NCBI RefSeq assembly: GCF_035989305.1
Contig: NZ_CP108514.1
Location: forward strand, 2,418,501-2,482,500
Source of the DNA: Streptomyces sp. NBC_01233
Lineage (GTDB): Bacteria > Actinomycetota > Actinomycetes > Streptomycetales > Streptomycetaceae
DNA length: 64,000 bases
Direction: 5' to 3'
Part shown: one piece after another, positions 52,995-62,700 of the stretch
Layout: each line of letters opens with the position of its first letter
Position numbering within the stretch: position 1 is the first letter of the stretch
Notes under the pieces: generated by a model
What the model saw: the letters and a program-made list of their open reading frames with translations, nothing else
Database searches by the model: none
What the model was told of the DNA's origin: nothing
Program-made: the position numbers and the translations under genes

Positions 52995-53951
52995 ATGGAT
53001 GGGGACATGTCACAGCACACAGCAACTGCACCCCCGTCGGGCGGACCGGTCCTGTCGGAAGAGGTGCGCGAGGCGCTCGCCCGGGGCAAGCCGGTGGTGG
53101 CCCTGGAGTCGACGATCCTCGCGCACGGCCTGCCCCGCCCCCGCAACCTGGCGGTGGGACTCGAACTGGAGGCGCTGGTCCGTGCGGAAGGCGCGGTTCC
53201 GGCGACGGTGGCAGTCGTGGACGGGGTGGCGTACGCGGGCCTGGACAAGGCGCAGCTGGAGCGGATCGCGGGCGGCGACGGCGTCCGCAAGCTCGGCCAC
53301 CGGGACCTGGCCCCCGCGCTGGCGACGCGGGCGACCGGGGCGACGACGGTGTCCGCGACGGCCTTCCTGGCCGCGCGGGCGGGCCTGCGGGTCTTCGCCA
53401 CGGGCGGGTTGGGCGGGGTACACCGGGAGTGGACGCAGACGCAGGACGAGTCGGCGGACCTCGCGCTGCTGTCGCGGACGCGGATCACGGTGGTGTGCGC
53501 GGGGGTGAAGTCGATCCTGGACGTGCCGGGCACGCTGCAGCGGCTGGAGACGCTGGGGGTCGGGGTGCTCGGGTACGGGACCGACCGCTTCCCCGGGTTC
53601 TACCTGGCGGATTCCGGTGAGCCGGTGGACTGGACGGTGCACCGGCCCGAGGAGGTCGCGGCGGTGATGGCCGCCCAGGACGCGCTGGGCGGACCGGAGT
53701 CGGCGCTGCTGGTGGCCAATCCGGTGGCCGAGGCGGAGCAGCTGGACCCGGAGCTGCACGACCGGGTGCTCGCGGAGGCGCTCGCCGACTGCCGTGAGCG
53801 GGGGATCACGGGGCAGGCGGTGACCCCGTTCCTGCTGGGGTTCCTGGTACGGGCCACCGGCGGCGCCTCGCTGGAGGCCAACCTGGCGGCGGTGCGCGGC
53901 AATGTGCGGCTCGGCGCCCGGATCGCGGGGGCCTGGGCGGCTCGGGCATGA
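52995..53951 (+). CDS. psuG: Pseudouridine-5'-phosphate glycosidase
   Basis: Splits pseudouridine 5'-phosphate into uracil and ribose 5-phosphate, the second step of pseudouridine breakdown. The 318-residue protein matches the family throughout: VVALESTILAHGLPRPRNLA, AVVDGVAYAGLDKAQLERIA, DLAPALATRATGATTVSATA, FATGGLGGVHREW, VVCAGVKSILDVPGTLQRLE and GYGTDRFPGFYLADSG, with the later NPVAEAEQLD. Start could be ATG 52995 or ATG 53007 (MSQHTATAP), the latter more usual. The stop overlaps the PfkB kinase start (ATGA), giving a tight catabolic pair. Confidence 0.94.
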   Translation: MDGDMSQHTATAPPSGGPVLSEEVREALARGKPVVALESTILAHGLPRPRNLAVGLELEALVRAEGAVPATVAVVDGVAYAGLDKAQLERIAGGDGVRKLGHRDLAPALATRATGATTVSATAFLAARAGLRVFATGGLGGVHREWTQTQDESADLALLSRTRITVVCAGVKSILDVPGTLQRLETLGVGVLGYGTDRFPGFYLADSGEPVDWTVHRPEEVAAVMAAQDALGGPESALLVANPVAEAEQLDPELHDRVLAEALADCRERGITGQAVTPFLLGFLVRATGGASLEANLAAVRGNVRLGARIAGAWAARA

Positions 53952-54862
53952 CCGGGGCGGGCATGACCGGGACGGGCGCACTGGTCGTCGTCGGGGACGT
54001 GGTGACGGACGTGGTGGCGATACACCCGGAGCCACTCGCTCCGGCCACGGACACCGCCGCCCTCATCCGGACCCTGCCCGGTGGCGCCGGGGCCAACGCC
54101 GCCTGCTGGGCGGCCCGTACGGGGACCGTGGAGGTACGCCTCCTGGCACGGGTGGGCAGCGAGACGGCGCGGTGGCACGAACGCGCGCTGGTGGACGCCG
54201 GGGTGCGGCCGCGGCTGGTCATCGACCCGGAGGAACCGACCGGGACGGTCGTCGCGCTGGTCGGCAAGGACGCGGAACGCACCTTCCTGACCGACAGCGG
54301 GGCCTCGCTGCGGCTGTGCCCCGCCGACTGGGCTCCGTCGCTGCTGGACGGGGCGGCCCACCTCCACCTGTCCGGTTACCTGTTCTTCGCCGACAGCAGC
54401 CGGAAGCTGGCCATGGTCGCGCTGCGGGCGGCCCGGACCCGCGGGGTGCCGGTGAGCGTGGACCCCGCCTCGGCCGGTTTCCTGCAGGCCCTGGGGCCTC
54501 AGCGCTTCCTCGACGCGGTGGCCGGAGCGTGCGTGCTGCTGCCCAATGCGGACGAGGCCCGGCTGCTGGCCGGACTGCCGGAGCCGGCCGGGGTGGCCCG
54601 GGCGGCGGTGGAACTCAGCCGACGGATACCGCTGGTGGTGGTGACCCTGGGATCGGCCGGCGCGCTGGTCGCCGAACGGGGCCGGATCACCGCCGAAGTC
54701 GCCGCCGAGCCGGCCGAGGCGGTGGACTCCACGGGCGCCGGAGACGCCTTCACCGGCGGTTTCCTGGCAGCCCGCCTCCAGGGCGCGGACCCCGTGGAAG
54801 CCACCCGAGCCGGCTGCCGCACGGCCGCCCTGTCGGTAACCCGCCCGGGCGGCCGCCCTTGA
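53948..54862 (+). CDS. PfkB-family kinase, probable pseudouridine kinase
   Basis: A 304-residue ribokinase-type kinase. The N-terminal substrate motif is VVVGDVVTDVVAIHPEPLAP with PGGAGANAACWAARTG, and the C-terminal signature is DSTGAGDAFTGGFLAARLQG with the catalytic Asp. Coupling to psuG by a 4-base overlap strongly suggests it phosphorylates pseudouridine (PsuK role), giving the psuG substrate; the family alone would not show this. It has no fused glycosidase. A repeat cluster follows at 54868-54975. Confidence 0.85.
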   Translation: MTGAGMTGTGALVVVGDVVTDVVAIHPEPLAPATDTAALIRTLPGGAGANAACWAARTGTVEVRLLARVGSETARWHERALVDAGVRPRLVIDPEEPTGTVVALVGKDAERTFLTDSGASLRLCPADWAPSLLDGAAHLHLSGYLFFADSSRKLAMVALRAARTRGVPVSVDPASAGFLQALGPQRFLDAVAGACVLLPNADEARLLAGLPEPAGVARAAVELSRRIPLVVVTLGSAGALVAERGRITAEVAAEPAEAVDSTGAGDAFTGGFLAARLQGADPVEATRAGCRTAALSVTRPGGRP

Positions 54863-54867
54863 CCACC

Positions 54868-54975
54868 TTCCAGCCCCGCCGGCGTTTGGGGCGCGGGGTC
54901 CGGGGCGGAGCCCCGATCTTTCAGCCCCGCCGGCGTTTGAGGCGCGGGGGGCACGGGGGCAGCGCCCCCGGGAAC
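54868..54975. repeat. GC-rich intergenic repeat, two direct copies
   Basis: Two units begin CAGCCCCGCCGGCGTTTG and carry GGCGCGGGG arms and GGGGCGGAGCCCC or GGGGGCAGCGCCCCC hairpins. It lies between the convergent kinase and uridine-kinase-like genes, where it may also act as a terminator. Confidence 0.75.
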
Positions 54976-55008
54976 GGCGACGCACCCGCACCCGCCCCCG
55001 CACCCGCG

Positions 55009-55656
55009 TCACCGCCCCCGAACCCCCGTCCAGGCGGGATGCCTGGAATCATCGGCCCGCACCACCACATCCGCGCCGGCCCCCGGATCCACCTCCGCCT
55101 CGTACCGCGCGAACGCCGCCACCGTCCACCGCGCCGACTCCTCCGTCCGCCGTCCCAGCGCCCCCTGCGACAGCCGGATGTGGACGCTCAGGTCGAAGGG
55201 GAACCACTGCCCCAGCAGCAGCGGACCGTGCACCAGCAGCACCCCGCCGGCCGGGAGTTCCGCGTACGGGCTGCGCGTCGCCCGGTCGGTCACGGGGTCC
55301 CACAGGTCCGGCAGCACCCGTCCGGTCCCGCCGGGATCCGTCGGTCCGAACACCTCCCGCCAGAGCGCGGCCCTGTCGTACCAGCCGTCGAGGTACGCGT
55401 CCACGTCCTGCCGGCCGAACTCGAAGCGGAGGGAGGCGGGCCGCAGGAATCCGTCGGTCGCCACCACCATCACCGCACGTCCGCGCCTCCGCAGCGCTTG
55501 CGCGAGCTCCTCCGCCAGCACGCCGGTCCCGGCGGCCGGTGCTCCGTCGATGCCCACCCGCTGCCAACTGCCCTGCTCGGGCCTGTGGTCAGGGTCGTCG
55601 AGGTGACCGGCGAGCCGCTCGGCCATCCGCTGCCATGTGATCGCTTCCCACTTCAC
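55009..55656 (-). CDS. Uridine kinase-like protein lacking the P-loop lysine
   Basis: A 215-residue protein of the uridine kinase/phosphoribulokinase fold. The expected Walker A position reads GIDGAPAAGTGVLAEELAQA: the Lys-Ser/Thr end of the loop is missing. Downstream family features remain: VMVVATDGFLRPASLRFEFG, WYDRAALWREVFGPTDPGGT, RVLPDLWDPVTDRATRSPYA, GVLLVHGPLLLGQWFPFDLS and VHIRLSQGALGRRTEES. I believe similar Streptomyces proteins also have a degenerate loop. Catalysis is doubtful; a regulatory or weak-kinase role is possible. It is near the pseudouridine genes but convergent, so a functional link is uncertain. Confidence 0.78.
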   Translation of the reverse strand: MKWEAITWQRMAERLAGHLDDPDHRPEQGSWQRVGIDGAPAAGTGVLAEELAQALRRRGRAVMVVATDGFLRPASLRFEFGRQDVDAYLDGWYDRAALWREVFGPTDPGGTGRVLPDLWDPVTDRATRSPYAELPAGGVLLVHGPLLLGQWFPFDLSVHIRLSQGALGRRTEESARWTVAAFARYEAEVDPGAGADVVVRADDSRHPAWTGVRGR

Positions 55657-55749
55657 CGGCCCATTGTCAGTGGTCGGCCTTAGCGTTTTTCACGAGGGAT
55701 CACCGGCGGAAACGGAGCCGGCGGCCCGGCCTTCGGGGAGGGGTTTGTC

Positions 55750-57204
55750 ATGGCTCGGGAGACGACGTATCTGGAGCTGTCTCAGGACGGCGGCGGGGCG
55801 CACAAGTTCTACGAGGTGACCGTGGACGGCACGGCCGTCTCCGTGCGGTACGGACGCATCGGCGCGGACGGCCAGTTGCAGAGCTCCTCGTTCCCCACCG
55901 CCGAGAAGGCCCGGGCGGCCGCCGCGAAGAAGATCGGGGAGAAGGTCCGCAAGGGGTACGCCCCCGCCGTGCAGGGGCAGCGCGCGGCCCGGTCGGTGAC
56001 GCGCCGCCAGGTGACGTCGGCGCCGTCGACGGCGCGCGCGGTGGCCCCGGTGCTGTGGCGTTTCCGCACCGGCTCCTCGGCTTTCGGGATCCATGTGGAC
56101 GAGGACCGCTGCTGGGTCGGCAACCAGGCCGGTGACGTCTACACGCTGAGCCACGGCGGTGAGGTGCTGGCCAGGTATTCGCTGCCGGACGGGGTGAAGT
56201 GCCTGGTGGCGGACGAGTTCTGGATATACGCGGGCTGCGACGACGGCACGGTGTACGACCTGTCGTCGAAGGTTCCCTTCGGGGCGTACGACATCGCGGA
56301 GGACGTGGACATCTTCTGGCTCGACATCCGCGAGGGCGTCCTGAACGTCTCCGACCGCAACGGCGGGCTGACGGTCATCGACCACGAGGACGAGTTCCAG
56401 TGGTCGAGGCGCTCGGCCGGCTCCAACGCGTGGATGGTCCGGGCGGACGCGGACGCCGTCTACCACGGGCACAGCAAGGGGGTGACGGCGTACGCGCCGG
56501 ACGGCGGCCGGGAGCTGTGGCACACCGCGACCAACGGCTCGGTGCTGTTCGGCTGGCAGGAGGACCACGCGGTGTACGCGGGCACCGGGCGGAACACCGT
56601 GCAGCGGCTGTCGAAGGCGACGGGCGCGGTGGAGGCCACCTACCGGTGCGACGCGGCGGTGTACTCGTGTGCGACCTCACCGGACGGAAGGCACGTCTTC
56701 GCGGGTGACCTCTCCTCCTCGGTGTACTGCTTCGACGCCGACGGGCAGCGGCTGTGGAAGCTGGGCACGGGCAGCGGGTCGGCGCTGTCCATGCAGTACC
56801 TGGACGATCGGCTGTACCTGGTCACCACGGACGGTTCGCTGCTCTGCGTGGATGCGAGCGAGCAGGCGATCGCTGCGGCCCAGCAGGGCTCGGTGCCCGC
56901 GCCGGTGGACGTGAAGTCTGCGGCGGCGCTGCCGGTGTTCACCCCGGCCGCGTCGGCCTCGGCCGTGGCGACGGTTTCGATGGCCGTGGTGGCCTCGGAG
57001 CCGGCCGGCGGTGTGGTGGTGGAGTGCGTCCAGCAGGGCGGCCGGATGCGGGTGCAGGTGGTCTCGGACGGCTTCGAGCCCTCGTGGAACGTCCAGTTCC
57101 CGCGCGGGATACGGGAGCCCGGCGCCCGGTACGTGGTCGAGGGGCTGCACGCCGCCTCAGGGGGCTTCTACCGGGTCCGCGGAGAGATACGACGGCTTGT
57201 GTGA
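55750..57204 (+). CDS. WGR-domain protein with a beta-propeller
   Basis: A 484-residue cytosolic protein. Residues 1-80 form a WGR domain (RETTYLELSQDGGGAHKFYE, VRYGRIGADGQLQSSSFPTA, AAAKKIGEKVRKGY), the nucleic-acid-interacting module found in PARPs and bacterial proteins. From about 100 to 385 runs a PQQ/WD-like propeller, seen as repeated blades such as DRCWVGNQAGDVYTLSHGGE, KGVTAYAPDGGRELWHTATN and HVFAGDLSSSVYCFDADGQR. The last 80 residues hold an unassigned beta domain. The stop overlaps the convergent cupin gene by 48 bp. Its partner and role are unknown; sensing or scaffolding is likely. Confidence 0.85.
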   Translation: MARETTYLELSQDGGGAHKFYEVTVDGTAVSVRYGRIGADGQLQSSSFPTAEKARAAAAKKIGEKVRKGYAPAVQGQRAARSVTRRQVTSAPSTARAVAPVLWRFRTGSSAFGIHVDEDRCWVGNQAGDVYTLSHGGEVLARYSLPDGVKCLVADEFWIYAGCDDGTVYDLSSKVPFGAYDIAEDVDIFWLDIREGVLNVSDRNGGLTVIDHEDEFQWSRRSAGSNAWMVRADADAVYHGHSKGVTAYAPDGGRELWHTATNGSVLFGWQEDHAVYAGTGRNTVQRLSKATGAVEATYRCDAAVYSCATSPDGRHVFAGDLSSSVYCFDADGQRLWKLGTGSGSALSMQYLDDRLYLVTTDGSLLCVDASEQAIAAAQQGSVPAPVDVKSAAALPVFTPAASASAVATVSMAVVASEPAGGVVVECVQQGGRMRVQVVSDGFEPSWNVQFPRGIREPGARYVVEGLHAASGGFYRVRGEIRRLV

Positions 57205-57561
57205 GCGGCAGGCCGCCGGCGCGGCACCGGGCGGGGCCGGGGTGGGTATCGCGAAGGGGGTCCCCGCGGGGAGCGCGGGGGTCACGTAGAGCACGACCGG
57301 CTCGGTGCCGAGGTTGTGGCCCAGGTGGATGTGCCCGATGCCCGCAGGTTCCACGAAGGTGGTCCCGGCACGGTGCACCACGACGGTGCGGTCGTGCAGG
57401 ATCCGGGTCAGGGTCCCGGCCAGCACCACCGCGTCCAGCCGGACCCGGTGGAAGTGCCAGCCGGTGCAGCCGCCTGGCAGGATGACGATCTTCCGGCCCG
57501 ACGGGGCCCCGGCGCCACGTGCCCTGCCCGGCGGTGCCGTCGTCGCCTGTCTTCCACCCAT
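57157..57561 (-). CDS. Cupin-domain protein
   Basis: A 134-residue cupin with metal-binding pattern TGWHFHRVRLDAVVLAGTLT and, later, GIGHIHLGHNLGTEPVVLYV, so His ligands are present, unlike the cupin at 51705. A glutamate of the first motif is not evident. The C-terminal 25 residues are Pro/Ala-rich and encoded by DNA that overlaps the end of the WGR gene. It is divergent from the DUF2293 gene at 57699. Substrate unknown. Confidence 0.75.
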   Translation of the reverse strand: MGGRQATTAPPGRARGAGAPSGRKIVILPGGCTGWHFHRVRLDAVVLAGTLTRILHDRTVVVHRAGTTFVEPAGIGHIHLGHNLGTEPVVLYVTPALPAGTPFAIPTPAPPGAAPAACRSHKPSYLSADPVEAP

Positions 57562-57698
57562 GTCTCCTCCTCCGCGGACTCACCCCGGCCCACGGCCCCA
57601 CCGTAGAAGGGGTTCCGGTCTCGAGGAAGAGTTGATGAAACATCAACCGCCCCTCCCCAGCAGGTGATATGAGGCCCCTATCGCGGTATCACCCCTGT

Positions 57699-58355
57699 AT
57701 GAGCCTGGTGGTGTTCGAGTCTCTCAAACAGATCCACTGCGCCGAGTGCCGGCAGGGCCCGCTCCGGCACCTGGTGCGCGAGGCGGGCGTGCCGCGCTGC
57801 CTGGACTGCGCGGATCTCGGGCACCTCGTCTACCTCCCGCGCGGGGACGCCGCGCTCACCCGCCGTTCCCGCGAGGCCAGTTCGCTCTCCGCGGTGGTCG
57901 TCCGCTTCCACAAGCGGCGCCGCCGGTACGAGCGCCGGGGGCTCCTCGTCGAGGATGCCGCCCTGGCCCGCGCGGAGCGCGCCTGTCTCGCGGACTCCGA
58001 GGCACGGGCGCGCCGCCGGGAGCGCGACCGGCTGCGCCGCGCGGCCGAGGACACCCGGTTCACGGCGGCCTTCGCCGCCGAGATAGTGCGGCTGTTCCCC
58101 GGGTGTCCGGCCGACCGGGCGGTGGCGATCGCCACGCACGCCTCGGTGCGCGGCAGCGGCCGGGTGGGCCGCACCGCGGCCGGCCGGGCCCTCGACGAGC
58201 TGGCGGTCTCGGTCGCGGTACGGGCGGCGGTGCGGCACACCGACACCGAGTACGACGCCCTGCTGATGGCGGGCGTCCCCCGGTTCGCGGCCCGGGCCCG
58301 GCTGGCCGCGCGGATCGACGCCATCCTCGACGGGTGGCGCTCCGAGCCTAGTTGA
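57699..58355 (+). CDS. DUF2293-domain protein
   Basis: A 218-residue basic protein. An N-terminal CxxC pair reads HCAECRQGPLRHLV and RCLDCADLGHLVYL, likely zinc-binding. A very basic helix follows (FHKRRRRYERRGLL ... RARRRERDRLRRAAED), then the DUF2293 domain at about 120-190 (AAEIVRLFPGCPADRAVAIA, RGSGRVGRTAAGRALDELAV). ATG 57699 (MSLVVFESL) is the likely start; ATG 57669 is possible because it has a better AGGTGAT ribosome site. Composition suggests nucleic acid binding. The last 8 bp overlap the convergent chaplin gene. Confidence 0.8.
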   Translation: MSLVVFESLKQIHCAECRQGPLRHLVREAGVPRCLDCADLGHLVYLPRGDAALTRRSREASSLSAVVVRFHKRRRRYERRGLLVEDAALARAERACLADSEARARRRERDRLRRAAEDTRFTAAFAAEIVRLFPGCPADRAVAIATHASVRGSGRVGRTAAGRALDELAVSVAVRAAVRHTDTEYDALLMAGVPRFAARARLAARIDAILDGWRSEPS

Positions 58356-59058
58356 GGCGGAAGCGGCGGTAGAGGAGGACACCGCCGAGCAGGAGCGCTC
58401 CGCTGCCGGGCAGAAGGTATCCGAGGCCGTCGGCCCCGGTGCGGGCGAGGGCCTCGGTGTGGTGCGGCGGTGCGGGCGGGGTGACCGGCCGTTCGATGAC
58501 CGGCCGTTCGATGACCGGCCGTTCGATGACGGGCGGTTCGACGACGGGCGGCTGGGCGGGCTTGCCTCCGGTGGGTTCCTCGCCGTTGACGGAGGTGTTG
58601 CCGTGCGAGGAGTTGCCGACGCCGACCACGCTCACGGAGTTGCCGCTGAGGTTCAGCGGCAGCTCGACGGGAAGCTGCAGGCCGTTGCCGGACAGCACCC
58701 CCGACGAATCCTTTCCGCGCCCTTCTGCCGTGGCCCCTCCGCCGTTTCCGGCTCCTGGTTTCGCCGGATGCGAGGACCCCTGCCCGGGATGCCCGCCACC
58801 GCCTCCCGGCGTCTCGTTGCTACAGCGGTTCCCGGCGGCCGAGTTGAGCACTCCGACCACGCTCACGGTGTTCCCGCAGACGTTGACCGGGACGTGCACC
58901 GGCAGTTGCACCAGGTTCCCGGACAGCAGCCCCGGCGAGCGCTCGGCCCGCCCGCCCGCGTCCGCATCGGCGTAGGCGAACCCGCTCACGCCCAGGGCCG
59001 CCAGCCCACCTCCCGCAACCACCGCCGCGATCACGCCATTCCGACGACTGTGACGCAT
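58348..59058 (-). CDS. Long chaplin with two chaplin domains and a sortase signal
   Basis: A 236-residue cell-wall-anchored surface protein that in Streptomyces helps aerial hyphae become hydrophobic. It has a signal peptide (residues 1-30, ending FAYADA). Chaplin domain 1 (about 42-81) has the canonical cysteines C61 and C79 in NVCGNTVSVVGVLNSAAGNRC. A Gly/Pro/Ser linker follows, then chaplin domain 2 (about 119-158), where both cysteines are serine (S138, S156). Next come PVIER repeats, a LARTG sortase motif, a hydrophobic helix and a basic tail. This is the ChpA/B/C layout. The short PVIER block is encoded by 15-bp tandem repeats near 58489-58550. Confidence 0.92.
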   Translation of the reverse strand: MRHSRRNGVIAAVVAGGGLAALGVSGFAYADADAGGRAERSPGLLSGNLVQLPVHVPVNVCGNTVSVVGVLNSAAGNRCSNETPGGGGGHPGQGSSHPAKPGAGNGGGATAEGRGKDSSGVLSGNGLQLPVELPLNLSGNSVSVVGVGNSSHGNTSVNGEEPTGGKPAQPPVVEPPVIERPVIERPVIERPVTPPAPPHHTEALARTGADGLGYLLPGSGALLLGGVLLYRRFRLN

Positions 59059-59185
59059 CAGTTTCCCTGCCTTCCGGAGGATCCAGCGGGCGCATCACCC
59101 GCACCGGAGATAACGCGGTAAACCCATTCGGGTTATAGAGCCGGTAGGCATTTCACTCCATCGTGTACTGGGTAGTGCCTACTTC

Positions 59186-59752
59186 ATGACTGATCGCCCG
59201 CTGCTCCTCCTCGACGTGGACGGACCGCTCAATCCCTTCCGTTCTCCCCTCGCCGGTCTGCGCGGCTACCGGAGCCACCGGATGCGGCCGGACGTCTGGC
59301 TCTCCTACCGCGACCCGCAGTCGCGCAGCGCCCGGCGCGGCGCACGGGTCCGCCTCCACCCCTCCCACGGGGCCCGGCTGCTGGCCCTGCCCTTCGAGCT
59401 CGCCTGGGCCACCGCCTGGACGCACCAGGCCAACACGCTGATCGCCCCGCACATCGGACTGCCCGGAGACCTCTCCGTCGTCGAATGGCCGGAACTCTTC
59501 GCCGATGACCCCGACGGCCTCTCCTGGAAGACCCGCCACCTCCGCGACTGGGCGGCCGGCCGCCCCTTCGCCTGGGTCGACGACATGATCACCCCGCGCG
59601 ACCGCGCCTGGGTCGCCGAACACCACCCGGCTCCGGCCCTCCTGCTGCGCATTCACCCCCGCCACGGCCTGCGCGACCGGGACTTCGCCACCCTGACCCG
59701 CTGGGCCGCCGGGCTCAGCGAGTGGCGACCAGCCGGTCCGGCGTCCCTGTGA
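59186..59752 (+). CDS. HAD-superfamily-like protein
   Basis: A 188-residue small protein. It opens LLLLDVDGPLNPFRSPLAGL, which is HAD motif I with its two Asp residues, and has AWATAWTHQANTLIAP (motif II-like Thr) and PFAWVDDMITPRDRAWV, matching the acidic motif IV. The Lys of motif III is probably LSWKTRHLRD. No cap domain is evident, so a phosphatase acting on a large or protein-like substrate, or an inactive paralogue, is possible. The 3' end overlaps the convergent helicase gene by 38 bp. Confidence 0.8.
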   Translation: MTDRPLLLLDVDGPLNPFRSPLAGLRGYRSHRMRPDVWLSYRDPQSRSARRGARVRLHPSHGARLLALPFELAWATAWTHQANTLIAPHIGLPGDLSVVEWPELFADDPDGLSWKTRHLRDWAAGRPFAWVDDMITPRDRAWVAEHHPAPALLLRIHPRHGLRDRDFATLTRWAAGLSEWRPAGPASL

Positions 59753-62700
59753 GGTCGCCCCGGGCGAGGAGGTCCCTGACGTCTGCTTCGAGCGCGTTCC
59801 GGATGTCGGACCCCATGCGCTTCCAGCCGAAGAGCTCCCGGGTCTGCTGGAGCAGTTCCTCCGTGGTCATGCCCGGGCACTCCAGGGCCAGCTCCCGCAT
59901 TGCCAGCTGACGCTCGGCCGGTGAAACATGGGCGATCCTGCGCGGCTGGTCGTCCAGCGGTGTGCGGGCACCCCGCAGCCGCCGACCGGCGACGTCGGCG
60001 AAGCCGTTCTCGTACTCCGCAATCCCGGCACGTACCAGGGCATGCAGCACCTGCTGGGCGTTCTCCACCATCCGCCTGCCCGACTTGCCGAGCCCCCAGG
60101 CTTCCCGCGCACGCTGGACCAGGAGGTCCTGATGGATCGGCCCCTCCGCCTCTATGATCTGCGCCAGCACCTTCCGGAGTACGGGACGTGCCTCCGGAGT
60201 GTGAAACTCCGGTACTGCCCAGGCGTCCACGCCGACCTCTGCGAGCACGTACCGCGTGCTCCAGTCGCGTACCGGCGCCCGGTCCACCAGGAGAATCCGC
60301 TCCGGTTCCGGGCGGGGTGTCGGGATTCGCGTCTCGGCAGACGCCGTGTCTTTGCCGAGCGTGCTGCGATCAGGCAGCCGTACCGCCTCCGGTCTCGCGA
60401 AGGGGTCGGTCGCCACCGCCGCCTCGACCGCCTCCTTCAGCCGGCGCTCCGCCTCCGGACGGTTGCGGTACCAGTCGGTGCCCCAGATCCGGTGCAGGGT
60501 CCAGCCGAGGCCTTCCAGTACCTGCTGGCGCAGCCGGTCACGGTCGCGGGCCGCACGTGACGAGTGGTACATCGCCCCGTCGCATTCGATGCCGAGCGCG
60601 AACGAGCCCTGCGCCGCCGGGTGCCGCAGGCCGAGGTCGATCCGGTAGCCCGCGACGCCCACCTGCGGCTGCACCTCGTATCCCCAGTCGCGCAGCACTG
60701 CGAGCACCGACTCCTCGAAGGGGCTGTCCGGCTCGGCGTCCGCCACCACGGTGTCCCTGGCCAGGACCGCGGGCCCGTTCTCCGCGTATTCGAGGTAGCG
60801 CTTGAGGTGCTGCACGCTCTCGTTGGGGCCGTCCTTGAGCTGGGATCCGTGGAACGAGGCGACCACCTCCACACGGAACCGGGCTCGGGTGACGGCGACG
60901 TTGAGGCGTCGCCAGCCGCCTTCCCTGATGATGGGACCGAAATTGACCCTCAGCACCCCCAGCTCGTCCGGCCCGTAACCGAGCGACATGATCATGACGT
61001 CTCGCTCGTCGCCCTGGACCGACTCCAGGTTCTTCACGAAGAATCCGTCGAGGCGGTCCTCGGTGAAGCAGTGGTCGAGGTCCGGGCGGGTCAGCCGGGC
61101 CTGCTGCACGCATTCGTCGATCGCCGTCGCCTGGGCCTGCGACAGCGCCACCACGCCGAGGCTGCGGCCCGGCCGGGTGTCGAAGTGGTGCAGCACGCGC
61201 TGCGCCACGGCCTCCGCCTCGCGCCGGTTGTCCCGGCGGCGGCCCCTGTCGTAACAGCCGTCCACCTTGAAGAACTCCACCCCGATGTCCGGGCCACGTT
61301 CCACCGCCCCGGGGAAGGTCACCATGCCGTTGCCGTAGAAGGACCGGTTGCTGAAGGTGATGAGGTCCTCGTGGCGGCTCCGGTAGTGCCAGCGCAGCGC
61401 AAGCTCGCGCATCGCTCCCGCTTTGCACGCATGAAGCAGCGATTCGAAGGAGTCGGGCACCTCCTCGTCGTACTCATCGCTCTCGTCCCCGACGGCCGAG
61501 TCGAAGAACGAGGTGGGCGGCAGCTGCTTCTCGTCGCCGGCGACGACCAAGGAGTGGCCCCGGTAGACACAGTTGACCGCGTCACCGGGCCTGACCTGCG
61601 AAGCCTCGTCGAAGATCACCACGTCGAAGCGGTAGTCGGCCGGAAGGTACTGGCTCACCGAGAGCGGGTTCATCATGAAGCAGGGTTTGACCGCCTGCAC
61701 CACCTCCCGCGCCTTGCCGAGGAGTTCCCGCACGGCCATGTGCCGGGTCTTCTTCTCCGCCTCGCGGCGGATCAGCGAGGCCCCGCCCGCACCGAATGCC
61801 TTGGGCTTGCGGCTGTTGCATGACGCGATGACGGCGCCGCTCGCCGCGGCCACCAGCATCCGGTCGGCCTCACGGAAGCTCCGTACCCGGGCGTCGAGCT
61901 CCGCGGCACGCGCCGTACGCAGCCTGCCGTCGGTGGCGAGCAGCGTGTCGGCCCAGAGCTGGAGCAAGGCGCGCTCGACGACCTGGGGAAAGGTCTCTGC
62001 GTCGATGCCCCGCTCCGCGGCCCGGGAGACGAGGTCGTCGAGCCCGCGGCCCGTCAGCACCGAGAGTGCGCTGCGGTACGTGTGCCATTCCCCCGGGCCC
62101 GACGGATCCGCCGCCAGGACGGCGAGAGCGCGGTCGGCCTCCTCCAGCGTGCCGCCCAGGGCCGGCAACAGCTTCAGCCGGCGCCCGTCCTCGAACATCG
62201 CGGCGAGCCGCGACGAGGTCTCGGTCCATCGCGCTGCACGCAGGTCCACGGCATCGCACCAGTCGGCGAGGGAACCGCGGACGGCCTGGACCTGCAGCCC
62301 TGCGTAGCCGTGGTCCGTGTCCGCTCCGTACGCGAGGCGGTCGGCCACGACGCCCGGCTCGTTGCTCTCCGCCGTGAGCTCCGCGATCCGGGCGGCGTTG
62401 GCCAGAGCCTCGTCGAGCGCCGCGAATCCGTCGGCGCCGCCGGGCAGGTAAGGACCCAGCAGCGCCCGGTGCTCCTCGGTCAGCCGCAGCACCCGGTCAT
62501 GGGCCTGCTGCCAGGCGAGCGCCTGTGCGAGCCGTCCCGGCAGGTGCTTGTCCCAGGCTCCGGTCACCGTGAGGGCGGTCACTGCCTCCCGGTCGGCACG
62601 GTACTGCCCCTTGAAGCGGGCGGTGAGCCCGTGGTGGTCCTCGGCGAACCGGCGCACCAGATCGGCGAGGGCCTCGTAGTTCAGGACCTGCGGTCCGAAC

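Noticed and set aside
58489..58550. Short tandem repeats as a CRISPR array
   Set aside because: They are in-frame 15-bp repeats without spacers, encoding PVIER units in the chaplin linker.
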